NCBI GenBank assembly: GCA_965262585.1
Contig: OZ253546.1
Coordinates: 1,488,001-1,552,000, forward strand
DNA length: 64,000 nt
Source: JAHRAW01 sp965262585
Lineage (GTDB): Bacteria > Pseudomonadota > Gammaproteobacteria > Arenicellales > Poriferihabitantaceae
Direction of reading: 5' to 3'
Position 1 is the first letter of the stretch, and each line of letters starts with the position of its first letter. Shown one piece after another: positions 16,167-25,356 of this stretch. The position numbers were made by a program, and so were the translations under genes. The notes below the pieces were generated by a model that had not been told where the DNA came from, ran no database searches, and saw only the letters and a list, made by a program, of their open reading frames with translations.

Positions 16167-16855
16167 TTGACCGCCGCCAGTTGCTCCCGCATTTTATTAA
16201 TAACCGTGTCATACCGATTCGCATCTTTCTCATTCCCGGCTCCAAAAATTGCGCTGCCGGCAACAAAGGTATCGGCTCCGGCGCGGGCGATTTCGGCGAT
16301 GTTGTCCACCTTGACGCCGCCGTCTATTTCCAGGCGAATGTCAAAGCCACTGGCGTCGATGATTTTGCGTGCTTCGGCGAGTTTGGCGAGGGTGGATTGG
16401 ATGAACTGCTGGCCGCCGAAGCCGGGGTTGACCGACATCAGCAGCACCAAGTCCACCTTGTCGATAACATAGCGCAACACATCCAGCGGCGTCGCCGGGT
16501 TGAATACCAAACCGGCTTTGCACCCGCTTTGGCGGATTAGTTGCAGCGAGCGGTCGACATGTTCGGAGGCTTCGGGGTGAAAGGTGATGTAACTGGCACC
16601 GGCGGCGGCGAAGTCGGGAATGATGCGATCCACCGGTTTGACCATGAGGTGCACATCGATGGGGGCGGTGATGCCGTGCTTGCGCAGGGCTTCGCAGACC
16701 AGCGGGCCGACGGTCAGGTTGGGGACATAGTGGTTGTCCATCACGTCGAAGTGCACCATGTCGGCGCCGGCGGCGAGCACTTGCTCCACTTCCTCCCCCA
16801 GCCGTGCGAGGTCGGCGGACAGGATCGAAGGGGCGATGAGATATTCGGCCATCAA
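16163..16855 (-). CDS. rpe: Ribulose-phosphate 3-epimerase
   Basis: Rpe interconverts ribulose 5-phosphate and xylulose 5-phosphate in the pentose phosphate pathway. The 230-residue TIM barrel has all signatures: APSILSADLARLGEEV, MVHFDVMDNHYVPNLTVGP, IDVHLMVKPVD, LVLLMSVNPGFGGQQFI and LEIDGGVKVDN. The metal-binding histidines and aspartates of the family are present. The product overlaps the nuclease-like gene downstream by 4 bases. Rpe often sits near trp genes in gammaproteobacteria (rpe-gph-trpE), so the nuclease pair appears to have been added between rpe and trpE, perhaps in place of gph. Confidence 0.96.
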   Translation of the reverse strand: MMAEYLIAPSILSADLARLGEEVEQVLAAGADMVHFDVMDNHYVPNLTVGPLVCEALRKHGITAPIDVHLMVKPVDRIIPDFAAAGASYITFHPEASEHVDRSLQLIRQSGCKAGLVFNPATPLDVLRYVIDKVDLVLLMSVNPGFGGQQFIQSTLAKLAEARKIIDASGFDIRLEIDGGVKVDNIAEIARAGADTFVAGSAIFGAGNEKDANRYDTVINKMREQLAAVK

Positions 16856-16944
16856 GAAACCTGCGGTTCGGTTGAGGGATTGTTAAAGAGGCGGATCAAA
16901 ATAATACTATTAAATATAACAAGGCGTCGGAGAACCCCGCCGCA

Positions 16945-18336
16945 TTATTGAATCACCAAAAACAACACGCGCTCATCACGCAGCAGTTTGAGCAACAGCG
17001 CATTGTCGTCTTCCTGAATGGCTAGTTCCATTTCCGCGCGGTTTTTCACGGGCCGCCGGTTGACGCTGAGAATGATGTCGTTTTTCGCCAGCCCGAAATG
17101 CTGCGCCGGGCTGCCGGGCATAAGTTCCATCACTTCGACGCCGCCGTCATGCTCGGAGTCGGGCTCGGCGGCGCGGAAACGGGCGCCGGCAAGCCGTCCG
17201 ACCAAGCCCTGTTCGCGCAAGGCAAAGCCGCCGGTTTCCTTGATTCGCGTGTGGACGGTTTTGAGTTCGCCATCGCGGTAAAACTGTACGCTGGCTTCGG
17301 CGCCGGCGCGCAACAGGCCGACCGCGTTGCGCAAGCCGGAGCTGTCGTTGACGGCGGTATCGTTGAGTTGGACGATGACATCACCGGCGCGGATGCCGGC
17401 CTCTTCCGCCGCCGAATCGGGGATCACTTCGGCCACCACCGTGCCCCGCTTGCCGCTCAGCCCGAAGGCGTCCGCCAGCGAAGGGGTCAAGTCCTGCATC
17501 CGTACCCCCAGCAAGCCGCGCCGCACGTCGCCGTGCTCCACCAGTTGCGCGACCAACTCCTTCACCATGTCGATGGGAATGGCGAAACCAATGCCGACGC
17601 TGCCGCCGCCACGGGAGAAAATCGCGGTGTTGATACCAATCAGTCGCCCGCGCAAATCCACCAACGCGCCGCCGGAATTGCCGGGGTTAATGGAGGCATC
17701 GGTTTGGATGAAGTCTTCGTATCCTTCGATGCCGAGACCGCTACGCCCGAGGGCGCTGACGATACCCGAAGTCACGGTGCGGCTGAGGCCGAAGGGATTG
17801 CCGATGGCCACCACAAAATCGCCCACGCGCAACTGCGAGGAATTGCCGAGGGGGATTTCGGAAAGCCCTTCACCATCCACCTTGACCACGGCGATGTCGC
17901 TGTCGGCGTCGGTGCCCACCAGTTCGGCGCGCAAGGTGCGGCCGTCCTCGGTGGTCACGGTGATTTCATCGGCCTGGTCGATGAGATGATGGTTGGTGAT
18001 GACATAGCCCTTTTCGGCATCGACGATAACCCCGGAGCCGAGGCTGCTCGAGCGGCGGCTCTGGTCGGGAAGATTGAAAAAGCGGCGGAAAAACGGGTCC
18101 TGCTTCAGCGGATTTTGCCGGGGTTGCTGGCGCGTGGTGGTGGAAAGGTTGACCACCGCCGACTGAATTTTCTCCAGCATGGGGGCGAGGCTGGGCAATG
18201 GCTCGCCGTCCGCCGTCGCCGGCAGTGCGGCCCCGGATGTAGGACTGAAAGCCGCCAGAAGCATCGCCATAAGCACTGCCAGAAGCACCGGCAAAAGTGC
18301 TTTGTTCAGAGGGCTCGGTTTGTGAACAAGGGTCAT
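16945..18336 (-). CDS. Do-family periplasmic serine protease (DegP/DegQ/MucD-like)
   Basis: The start is placed at the ATG at 18336 (MTLVHKPSPLNKALLPVLLA), giving a signal peptide of about 40 residues and a 463-residue protein; the frame upstream is leader. The trypsin-like domain has the triad His in ITNHHLID, Asp in DSDIAVVKV and Ser in NPGNSGGALVD. Two PDZ domains follow, the first with GLLGVRMQDLTP, the second with VEVMELMPGSPAQ. Such proteases degrade or refold misfolded envelope proteins. It is divergent from the MFS gene across a 103-base gap. Confidence 0.93.
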   Translation of the reverse strand: MTLVHKPSPLNKALLPVLLAVLMAMLLAAFSPTSGAALPATADGEPLPSLAPMLEKIQSAVVNLSTTTRQQPRQNPLKQDPFFRRFFNLPDQSRRSSSLGSGVIVDAEKGYVITNHHLIDQADEITVTTEDGRTLRAELVGTDADSDIAVVKVDGEGLSEIPLGNSSQLRVGDFVVAIGNPFGLSRTVTSGIVSALGRSGLGIEGYEDFIQTDASINPGNSGGALVDLRGRLIGINTAIFSRGGGSVGIGFAIPIDMVKELVAQLVEHGDVRRGLLGVRMQDLTPSLADAFGLSGKRGTVVAEVIPDSAAEEAGIRAGDVIVQLNDTAVNDSSGLRNAVGLLRAGAEASVQFYRDGELKTVHTRIKETGGFALREQGLVGRLAGARFRAAEPDSEHDGGVEVMELMPGSPAQHFGLAKNDIILSVNRRPVKNRAEMELAIQEDDNALLLKLLRDERVLFLVIQ

Positions 18337-18439
18337 TTTTTTCCGTAAGTTGCACGCATCAAGGCTATGGCAAGGGTATAGTCGATGCGCGGCGGACTTC
18401 GCCAGCAGTATAAACCAAAACAACCCAGTAGAAAGTTCG

Positions 18440-19627
18440 ATGTCCCAAAAAACGATCATGCTGTACTCGGCGCTCGGCCACGCCTATTTCCACATGTTCA
18501 CGGCGTTTTATTTCGTCATCGTGCTGTCGCTGGAGATCGAATGGCAACTGCCCTACCACGAACTCATCAACCTGTGGACGCTCGGTGCGTTGCTGGTGGG
18601 GGTGTTCGCGATCGTCGCCGGCTGGCTCGGCGACCGCTGGAGTGCCGCCGGTATGCTGGTGGTGTTTTTCCTCGGCATGGGATTGTGCTCAGTCGCCGCC
18701 GGATTCGCCGATAAGCCGCTGACCTTGCTGCTGGCGTTGTCCGGCATCGGCCTGTTCGCTTCCATCTACCATCCCATCGGCATTCCATTGGTGATCCGCA
18801 ACAGCGGCGTCAACCAGGGCAAAGCACTGGCGTTGAACGGCGTGTTCGGCAGCCTCGGCGCCGCCATGGCTGGCGTGGTCACCGGCTTCCTCGCCGATCT
18901 CGGCGGTAGTTTCCTAGCCTTCGTCTTGCCCGGCGTCATCGTCACGTTTACCGGCGTACTGATGATGGCCGGGCTGGCGCGCGCCCGCCCCCTCGCCTCG
19001 CCCACGCCGCCACCCGCCGTCACCGGCGAAGGCGGCTGGCGGACGCCGTTTTTTGTCTTGTTGTTCTGCCTCACCGCCGCCGGCCTTATTTATCACACCA
19101 CCCAGACGGTAATGCCCAAGGCGTTTTCCCTGCGCCTCGGCGAGGGTGGCGTGGATTTGAAAACCGTGGGTTTTTACGTGGCGCTGGTGTACATCGCCGG
19201 CGGCCTGTTCCAGTTCGTCGGTGGCGCGCTGGCCGATCGGTACAGCCTCAAGTGGGTATATCTTTCCCAGTTTGCCGTCCACGCCGCGCTGCTTTTGATG
19301 GCCGCCTGGGCCGGCGGCGGCTATCTGGTGGTAGTGATGTGCGCGGCGGTGTCCCTCGGCGCCGGTGCGCTGCCCGCCGAAAACATGCTGCTGGCGCGCC
19401 ACACACCCAGCCACCACCACGGCCTGGTGTTCGGCCTCAAGTTCGTGTTGTTTTTCATCTCAGGCCCGGTCGGCGTACTACTGGTGGCCTGGGTCAACCG
19501 CCTGACCGGACAGTTCGTGTGGGTATTTGTGACGCTATTCATCACCGCCGCAATCATCTGCCTGGCCGCACTGGCACTGCCACGCCGCACACCGGGCGGG
19601 GTTCTTGCCGCGATCAAAAGTTCATAG
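18440..19627 (+). CDS. Major facilitator superfamily transporter
   Basis: A 395-residue MFS protein with about twelve hydrophobic helices. The ATG at 18440 (MSQKTIMLYSALGHAYFHMF) is preferred over the long upstream frame, which overlaps the protease promoter. The loop after helix 2 reads AGWLGDRWSAAGM, a version of the MFS motif A, and is repeated in the second half as GGALADRYSLKWV. The first helix HAYFHMFTAFY resembles the FSR/nitrate-like branch of MFS proteins. The substrate is not known. Confidence 0.88.
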   Translation: MSQKTIMLYSALGHAYFHMFTAFYFVIVLSLEIEWQLPYHELINLWTLGALLVGVFAIVAGWLGDRWSAAGMLVVFFLGMGLCSVAAGFADKPLTLLLALSGIGLFASIYHPIGIPLVIRNSGVNQGKALALNGVFGSLGAAMAGVVTGFLADLGGSFLAFVLPGVIVTFTGVLMMAGLARARPLASPTPPPAVTGEGGWRTPFFVLLFCLTAAGLIYHTTQTVMPKAFSLRLGEGGVDLKTVGFYVALVYIAGGLFQFVGGALADRYSLKWVYLSQFAVHAALLLMAAWAGGGYLVVVMCAAVSLGAGALPAENMLLARHTPSHHHGLVFGLKFVLFFISGPVGVLLVAWVNRLTGQFVWVFVTLFITAAIICLAALALPRRTPGGVLAAIKSS

Positions 19628-19652
19628 CGCGCGGCGCATGTCTCGGCCCCGC

Positions 19653-20081
19653 TCAACCGGCGATATAGTGTTCCAGTTGATCGATGGTGTATTGCTGTTC
19701 GGCGATTACCGCTTTGACCAGGTCGCCGATGGAAATCATGCCGACTATGCTATCGCCTTCGACCACCGGCAGGTGGCGAAAGTTGTGGTCGGTCATCAGT
19801 GCCATGCACTCCGCCACGCTGTTGGCGCGGGTGGTGGTGATGACGTTGCGGGTCATGATGTCGCGCACCGCAGTGTCCCCCGACGAGCGATCTTCGAGGA
19901 TGACTTTGCGCGCGTAATCCCGTTCGCTGAAGATGCCTGACAGGCGGTTGTCGTCAATCACCAGCACCGCCCCGACGCTCTTTTTCGCCATCAGCCGAAT
20001 CGCGTCAAGCACCGACTGGTCGGAGCGCACGCTCCAAATGTCGCCGCCCCCGCCCTGCAGAATGTCGCCCACTGTGCTCAT
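19653..20081 (-). CDS. CBS-domain protein
   Basis: A 142-residue protein made of a pair of CBS domains (Bateman module), from about residues 10-65 and 75-130. Typical segments are VGAVLVIDDNRLSGIFSERDYARKV and DHNFRHLPVVEGDSIVGMIS. Such stand-alone proteins bind AMP, ATP or NAD(H) and may regulate other enzymes. It converges with the MFS gene, 25 bases apart. Confidence 0.92.
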   Translation of the reverse strand: MSTVGDILQGGGGDIWSVRSDQSVLDAIRLMAKKSVGAVLVIDDNRLSGIFSERDYARKVILEDRSSGDTAVRDIMTRNVITTTRANSVAECMALMTDHNFRHLPVVEGDSIVGMISIGDLVKAVIAEQQYTIDQLEHYIAG

Positions 20082-20248
20082 TGAAAGAAGCCTCCCTCGA
20101 AGTGACTACGGGTTCCTATCATAACAAACCCGCGAGAGGTTGACGAGTGGCGGTATGTGCCCTTCCTGTCGCCATTGCCGGGAGATTTTGGGGGGAATCC
20201 GCTACACTTGGAATCGTGTTGCGAAGTTTATTTATAGGGGAAATGGTT

Positions 20249-20692
20249 ATGAATATTTCGGAAAAAGAAAACGAACGCAAAAAACAAGCCCACGAAACAC
20301 ATGCGCGGTGGCAAGGTATTGCTCTTACGCAATTAGGGTATTCCATCAATCTTATCTTGACGTTTTCAATAGCGTCTATTGGTTTTGGTGTTTCTTTTTT
20401 AAAACCGGAGCATCCTGAGATTTCAGCGTTTCTTTTCGGTGCGTTGTGTATATTAGTTGTTTCTACTGGGCTTGGTATTTTTTGCACCATTACCAGATTA
20501 TGTGATTTTAGAAAAACACGAGAGATAACTAAACTAAAACTTAACACTTGTTATTCACCGAAAATAGCATGCCTTCAAGAATGCACCATTAGATTGGGAA
20601 AGTGTACATGGTGTCTTTTTTGGTGGCAAACTGGGACATTTTTAGTAGGCTTTATTTTGTTGGCCGCATCCAGTACTATTTCCCAGTGGTAA
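20249..20692 (+). CDS. Small membrane protein, probably truncated by an in-frame stop
   Basis: A ribosome binding site (AGGGG, 20236-20240) precedes the ATG that begins MNISEKENERKKQAHETHA, a charged cytoplasmic start. Hydrophobic helices follow at about residues 27-48, 55-78 and 122-140. The frame stops at TAA 20690-20692, but continues open after it to TGA 20807-20809 and would add a fourth helix (YLLWVPVVGLALLIVV). The stop sits between two copies of a 17-base repeat, so it looks like the result of a 21-base duplication. The DNA is AT-rich, unlike its neighbours. No family is recognised; the layout recalls small multi-helix (SLATT-like) effector proteins, which is a weak guess. Confidence 0.55.
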   Translation: MNISEKENERKKQAHETHARWQGIALTQLGYSINLILTFSIASIGFGVSFLKPEHPEISAFLFGALCILVVSTGLGIFCTITRLCDFRKTREITKLKLNTCYSPKIACLQECTIRLGKCTWCLFWWQTGTFLVGFILLAASSTISQW

Positions 20693-20712
20693 TCGACTAT
20701 TTCCCAGTGGTA
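20675..20712. repeat. Direct repeat of 17 bases with a stop codon between copies
   Basis: ACTATTTCCCAGTGGTA occurs at 20675-20691 and again at 20696-20712, a period of 21 bases or seven codons. The second copy is followed by CTTG and continues the frame of the membrane-protein gene; the first copy is followed by ATCG and produces a TAA stop. The repeat could expand or contract and switch the length of the protein. Confidence 0.85.
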
Positions 20713-20876
20713 CTTGCTCTGGGTACCAGTAGTTGGCTTGGCCTTACTTATTGTCGTTCCGATGTCATGCTTTTTCATGCCACGAATAACTAAATGGCTT
20801 TCGTGTTGACTGAAAACCGCATGTAGATTACAAAACACGCTTACGCCCCGCTCAATTCGGGCACCCAAATTCCCCC

Positions 20877-22253
20877 TCAAAAAAAACTCGCCGACACCTG
20901 AAAAAGTTTTTCCACATCCGGGATGCGGCGTTTGTCGATGACGAAAATGATGACGTGGTCGCCTTCTTTGATGATGAGTTCGTCGTCGAGGCGCAGCAGT
21001 TTGTCTTCGCGCATGATGGCGCCGATGGTGGCGTCTTCCGGGAGTTTGATCTCCTGCAGTCGGCGGCCAACCAGTTTTGAGGTGTTGCGGTCGCCGTGGG
21101 CGACGGCTTCGATGACCTCGGCGACGCCGCGCCGCAGGGAATGGGCGGCTTTGACGTCGCCGCGCCGCACGTGGGACAGCAGCGCGCTTACGGTGGCGAG
21201 GCGCGGCGAGATGGCGATGTCGAGCACGCTGCTTTCGATGAGGTCGATGTAGGCGGAGCGGTTGACGAGGGCCATGGCGCGGCGTGCGCCGAGGCGTTTG
21301 GCGAGCATCGCCGAGAGGATATTGGCTTCGTCTTCGTTGGTCAGGGAGCAAAACAATTCCATAGACTCGATGTTCTCCTGGCGCAACAGTTCTTCATCGG
21401 CGGCATCGCCCTGCAGCACCACGGTGTCCTCCAGCCGCTCCGAGACCATCTGCGCGCGCGCCGGGTCGCGCTCGATTAATTTGACCTGAAAGCCGGTCTC
21501 CTCGAGGGACTGGGCGAGGCGAAAACCGATGTTGCCGGCGCCGGCGATGATGACCCGTGTGCCTACTTCTTCGCTGCTGCGCAGTTCCTGCATGACCTTG
21601 TGGATGTCGTCTTTGGTGGCGATGAAAAATACTTCGTCATCGGGTTCGATGATGGTCTCGCCGGTGGGAATGATGGCGCGGTCGCGGCGGTAGATGGCCG
21701 CCACCCGGGTGCTGATCGTGGGCAGGTGATTGCTGAGTTCGCGCAATTCTTGACCCACCAGCGCGCCGCCGTAGTAGGCGCGCAGACCCACCAGGCGAAT
21801 TTTGCCGCCGGCGAAATCAATGACTTGCAGCGCGCCCGGATATTCGATCAGCCGCTGGATTTGCTCGGTGACCACCTGTTCGGGGCTGATGATGACGTCG
21901 ATGGGTATGGAGCCGCTGCAAAACAGGGCCGGGTAGGCGAGGTAGGCCGGGGAACGCACTCGGGCGATTTTGGTAGGGGTGTTGAACAACGAATGCGCGA
22001 TTTGACAGGCGATCATGTTTATCTCGTCGCTGTCGGTCACCGCCAGCACCATGTCGACGTCCTCGACCCCGGCGCGCAGCAGCACTTCCGGCGATGATGC
22101 CTCGCCGGCGACGGTGCGAATGTCCAGACGGTCTTGCAACCCCTCCAGCAGTTTGGCGTTGCGGTCGACGAGGGTGATGTCGTTTTCTTCCCGCGAAAGA
22201 ATTTCCGCCGTGGAAGCACCGACTTGACCGGCTCCGAGGATGATGATTTTCAT
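20877..22253 (-). CDS. trkA: Trk potassium uptake system NAD-binding protein
   Basis: TrkA is the cytoplasmic NAD(H)-binding regulator of the Trk K+ channel (TrkH/TrkG). The 458-residue product equals E. coli TrkA and has the duplicated RCK layout: MKIIILGAGQVGASTAEIL with GVEDVDMVLAVTDSDEINM in the first half, and VIIAGAGNIGFRLAQSLE in the second, each followed by an RCK_C domain. It ends a def-fmt-rsmB-trkA unit, the gene order usual in gammaproteobacteria. No trkH is in the window. Confidence 0.96.
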   Translation of the reverse strand: MKIIILGAGQVGASTAEILSREENDITLVDRNAKLLEGLQDRLDIRTVAGEASSPEVLLRAGVEDVDMVLAVTDSDEINMIACQIAHSLFNTPTKIARVRSPAYLAYPALFCSGSIPIDVIISPEQVVTEQIQRLIEYPGALQVIDFAGGKIRLVGLRAYYGGALVGQELRELSNHLPTISTRVAAIYRRDRAIIPTGETIIEPDDEVFFIATKDDIHKVMQELRSSEEVGTRVIIAGAGNIGFRLAQSLEETGFQVKLIERDPARAQMVSERLEDTVVLQGDAADEELLRQENIESMELFCSLTNEDEANILSAMLAKRLGARRAMALVNRSAYIDLIESSVLDIAISPRLATVSALLSHVRRGDVKAAHSLRRGVAEVIEAVAHGDRNTSKLVGRRLQEIKLPEDATIGAIMREDKLLRLDDELIIKEGDHVIIFVIDKRRIPDVEKLFQVSASFF

Positions 22254-22269
22254 GGTGTGGTTGGTGTTG

Positions 22270-23703
22270 TCAGGCCGTAGCGAGGGGTGCGATTTTTTTC
22301 AGTCGGCAGTAATAAAACCCGTCTCCCGGATGCACGCCGGGCAGACGCTGGCGACCAAAGCGGGTGGGTATGCCGCCGGGGCCGGGTGGTGCGTCAAGGG
22401 ATTCGGCCCGGGCATCTTCCCGCCCCTGTAAAAATTTTTCGATCACCGCGTCATTCTCCATCGGCAGAATCGAACAGGTTACATATAGAAGTGTACCGCC
22501 GTTGCCCAGCAATGACCATGCTTTCGACAGCAGATCGAACTGCTGGAGGGCAAATTGTGCGATGTCCTGTGGTCGGCGGCGGTGCTTGATGTCGGGATGG
22601 CGGCGGATGATGCCGCTGCCGCTACACGGCACATCCAGCAAAATACGGTCGAACAACCGGCCGTCCCACCACGCTTCGGGCTGCATCAAGTCCGCGCCGA
22701 CCACGGCTACTCCGACCTCGTCCCCCAAGCCGAGGCGGGCAAGATTTTGCGCCACTCCCTCAATCCGCGAAGGCAAGTCCAGCGCGATCATCATCGCCAG
22801 TTGCGGCTCGGATTCGAGCAGCAAACAGGTCTTGCCGCCGGGAGCGGCGCAACCGTCCAGCACTCGCTCACCGGCATTCAGCGGTAGCGCCGTCGCCGCC
22901 AACTGCGCCGACTCGTCCTGCACCGAGACCAGACCATCGGCGAAACCCGGCAAGTTTTCCACGGGCAGCGGGGTTGCGAAGGTCACGCCCAGCGTGCCGT
23001 GGGCGGTGGGCGTCGCCTCAATGCCGGCCTCGGCAAGCCGTTCGAGGTAGGCGGCGCGGTTGATTTTGCGTTGATTCACGCGCACCGTCAGCGGCGGTTT
23101 GCGGTTGCTCGCTTCGATAATGTGGTGGAAGTGGCCGGGCCAGTGGGCGCAGATTTCTTGGTATAACCACGCCGGAAACGAACACCGCGCCGGTGCATTT
23201 TTCTCATCCTGCGCAAGTTCCTGCTTCAGGCGTTCCCGCTCCGCCACAAAGTTGCGAAGCACGCCGTTGAGCATTTTGCCGGCCCAGGAAAATCGAGTGC
23301 CGGCCACCGCCGCCACGCTCTCGTTGAGAATGGCATAGGTCGGCGTGCGCATGTGCTCGATTTGGTGGCAGGCGTTAATCAACACAAAGTGCAGCACGCG
23401 GTCGTGGGGCTTTATGGGCTTGGCAAGCAGCCCCGCTAGAAGGCCGTCGAAGTAATGATAGTGACGGCACGCGCCGTAGCAAACCTCCCGCAGCCATGCG
23501 CGCCGCCGTGGCGGTGCCTTCGACTCGTGGGCCGCCAGCGCATCGTCCAGCGAGCGGCCGCCATCCACCACCGCCATCACAATCCGGGCCGCGACTATGT
23601 GCAGATTCGGCGGCGCGGCCTCCCGGTGGCGCGGTGGGTGCTTTTTCGAAGGCGCGGCGGCGACTTCGGTTTGACTCCGGCGGTGGTGAGGGCGTGGCGA
23701 CAA
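22270..23703 (-). CDS. rsmB: 16S rRNA (cytosine-967-C5) methyltransferase
   Basis: RsmB methylates C967 of 16S rRNA. An N-terminal NusB-like RNA-binding domain (about residues 40-170) is followed by the SAM-dependent domain with DGCAAPGGKTCLLLE (motif I), LLDVPCSGSGIIRRHPD (motif IV cysteine) and YVTCSILPMEND (motif VI catalytic cysteine). The frame begins with a TTG at 23703, three bases from the fmt stop; a long basic N-terminal segment makes the start uncertain, and a later start near the NusB-like part (residue 35-40) is possible. Confidence 0.92.
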   Translation of the reverse strand: MSPRPHHRRSQTEVAAAPSKKHPPRHREAAPPNLHIVAARIVMAVVDGGRSLDDALAAHESKAPPRRRAWLREVCYGACRHYHYFDGLLAGLLAKPIKPHDRVLHFVLINACHQIEHMRTPTYAILNESVAAVAGTRFSWAGKMLNGVLRNFVAERERLKQELAQDEKNAPARCSFPAWLYQEICAHWPGHFHHIIEASNRKPPLTVRVNQRKINRAAYLERLAEAGIEATPTAHGTLGVTFATPLPVENLPGFADGLVSVQDESAQLAATALPLNAGERVLDGCAAPGGKTCLLLESEPQLAMMIALDLPSRIEGVAQNLARLGLGDEVGVAVVGADLMQPEAWWDGRLFDRILLDVPCSGSGIIRRHPDIKHRRRPQDIAQFALQQFDLLSKAWSLLGNGGTLLYVTCSILPMENDAVIEKFLQGREDARAESLDAPPGPGGIPTRFGRQRLPGVHPGDGFYYCRLKKIAPLATA

Positions 23704-23705
23704 AA

Positions 23706-24671
23706 TTATCTCGCGGCGGTAAAAACCATGCCGGGTTTGATGTCCATACCGTTCAGCAGCGCCGCCACGGGCATAGGCACACCGCCGGGCTTTTGCACCT
23801 CGGTCAGCACCAGCGCGCCCTCGCCGGTCGCTACGGTGATGCCGGTTTTATCGACCTCTAGAATCTCGCCGGGCCGGGCTTTGGCTGCCCGCGTCCGGGC
23901 TGGGCGGGCTACTTGCGCCCCCGGCACCTTCAACAAAGTGTCGTCGAGTTCAACAAGGGCCGCCGGCCACGGATTGAACGCGCGCACCTTGCGCACCAGG
24001 GCCACCGCATCCAGCCGCCAGTCCAGCCTGCCTTCAGATTTTTCCAGTTTGGGCGCGTAACAGGCGAGGCTTTCGTCTTGAGGTTCTGCTTTGAGTTCGC
24101 GGGTCGCAAGCGTCGGCAAGTTGGCGGCCAGCAGTTCGGCGGCGAGGGTTGCGAGTTTGTCGTGCAAACTGCCGCCGGTGTCCTGCGCGGTGATGGGGAT
24201 GGCGGAGCGCGCCAGCACCGGGCCGCTGTCGAGACCCGGTTCCATGCGCATCAAACTGACGCCGGTAATTTCATCGCCGGCTTCGATGGCGCGTTGGATG
24301 GGCGCCGCGCCGCGCCAGCGGGGCAACAACGAGGCGTGAAGGTTGACGCATCCGAGGGGGGGAACGGCGAGCAAATCGGGCGGCAGCAACAGGCCATAAG
24401 CCACCACCACCATTAAATCGGGATTCAGCCGCCGCAACTGTTGCAACACATCTTCTTGCCGCAACGATTCGGGCTGGAAAACCGGCATATTGTGTTGTAG
24501 TGCGAATTCCTTTACCGCGCTGTGGCGGCGCTTTTGACCGCGCCCGGCCGGGCGATCCGGCCCGGTGTAGACCCCCGTAACCTGCACCGAATCTGCCCCC
24601 AGCAACGCCTCCAGACAGGGAATTGAAAAAGCGGGCGTGCCCGCAAACACAACGCGCACCGGGTGGGTCAA
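23706..24671 (-). CDS. fmt: Methionyl-tRNA formyltransferase
   Basis: Fmt formylates Met-tRNA for initiation. The 321-residue product has VVFAGTPAFSIPCLEAL at the N-terminus, the formyl-transfer motif VNLHASLLPRWRGAAPIQ with the catalytic asparagine and histidine, and TGVSLMRMEPGLDSGPVL with the catalytic aspartate. The C-terminal OB-like tRNA-binding domain is present (FNPWPAALVELDD). It lies 13 bases after def. Confidence 0.97.
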   Translation of the reverse strand: MTHPVRVVFAGTPAFSIPCLEALLGADSVQVTGVYTGPDRPAGRGQKRRHSAVKEFALQHNMPVFQPESLRQEDVLQQLRRLNPDLMVVVAYGLLLPPDLLAVPPLGCVNLHASLLPRWRGAAPIQRAIEAGDEITGVSLMRMEPGLDSGPVLARSAIPITAQDTGGSLHDKLATLAAELLAANLPTLATRELKAEPQDESLACYAPKLEKSEGRLDWRLDAVALVRKVRAFNPWPAALVELDDTLLKVPGAQVARPARTRAAKARPGEILEVDKTGITVATGEGALVLTEVQKPGGVPMPVAALLNGMDIKPGMVFTAAR

Positions 24672-24684
24672 TAGAAAGAGGCGC

Positions 24685-25230
24685 TCAGGCGGCCCGGACT
24701 TCAGCGGGCTCTGCTTCGGCGGCCTCTGCTTCAGCAGTCTGGGCTTCTTTTTTGAGTTTCTTGCGAATCCGGTCTTGTTTCATGCGCGACAGATAATCAA
24801 CGAATACCTTACCGTTTAAGTGGTCGATTTCGTGTTGAATGCAAACCGACAGTATTTCATCGGCGGCTATCTCAAACGGTCGCCCTTTCACATCCAGGGC
24901 GTGGATGGTTACCGTGCGGGCGCGCTCCACCGTGGAGAACACGCCGGGCACCGACAGGCAACCCTCCTCGCTCTCGGTGACGCCCGCGAGGTCGGAGATT
25001 TCGGGGTTGATGAATACCCGCAGATCGTTCTTTTCCGCGGACAAATCCATCACCACCACGCGCTTTGGTACGTTAACCTGCACCGCCGCCAGCCCGATGC
25101 CGGGCGCCGCATACATGGTCTCTGTCATGTCCGCCACCAGTCGCCCGAGTTGCTCGTCAAACTCGGTCACCGGCTGCGCAACCTGCCGCAGGCGGGGATC
25201 GGGGTAGACCAGAATATTAAGTTTGGTCAT
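24685..25230 (-). CDS. def: Peptide deformylase
   Basis: Def removes the N-formyl group from new proteins. The 181-residue enzyme has all three motifs: GIGLAAVQV, EEGCLSVPG with the metal-binding cysteine, and QHEIDHLNGKVF with the two metal-binding histidines and the catalytic glutamate. The C-terminus is extended by an alanine- and glutamate-rich tail (EAQTAEAEAAEAEPAEV) of low complexity. It is the first gene of the def-fmt-rsmB-trkA unit. Confidence 0.97.
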   Translation of the reverse strand: MTKLNILVYPDPRLRQVAQPVTEFDEQLGRLVADMTETMYAAPGIGLAAVQVNVPKRVVVMDLSAEKNDLRVFINPEISDLAGVTESEEGCLSVPGVFSTVERARTVTIHALDVKGRPFEIAADEILSVCIQHEIDHLNGKVFVDYLSRMKQDRIRKKLKKEAQTAEAEAAEAEPAEVRAA

Positions 25231-25356
25231 TTTTAGTCTCTAACACGCTGTGTTATGCAGGGGATTATACCTTTTTCGAGAGAATATTATATTATGGGCA
25301 AATCCATTCCCCACCGAAAACTCGTTTGAACGCCCTCAATCGGGTAAACCGCGCAC

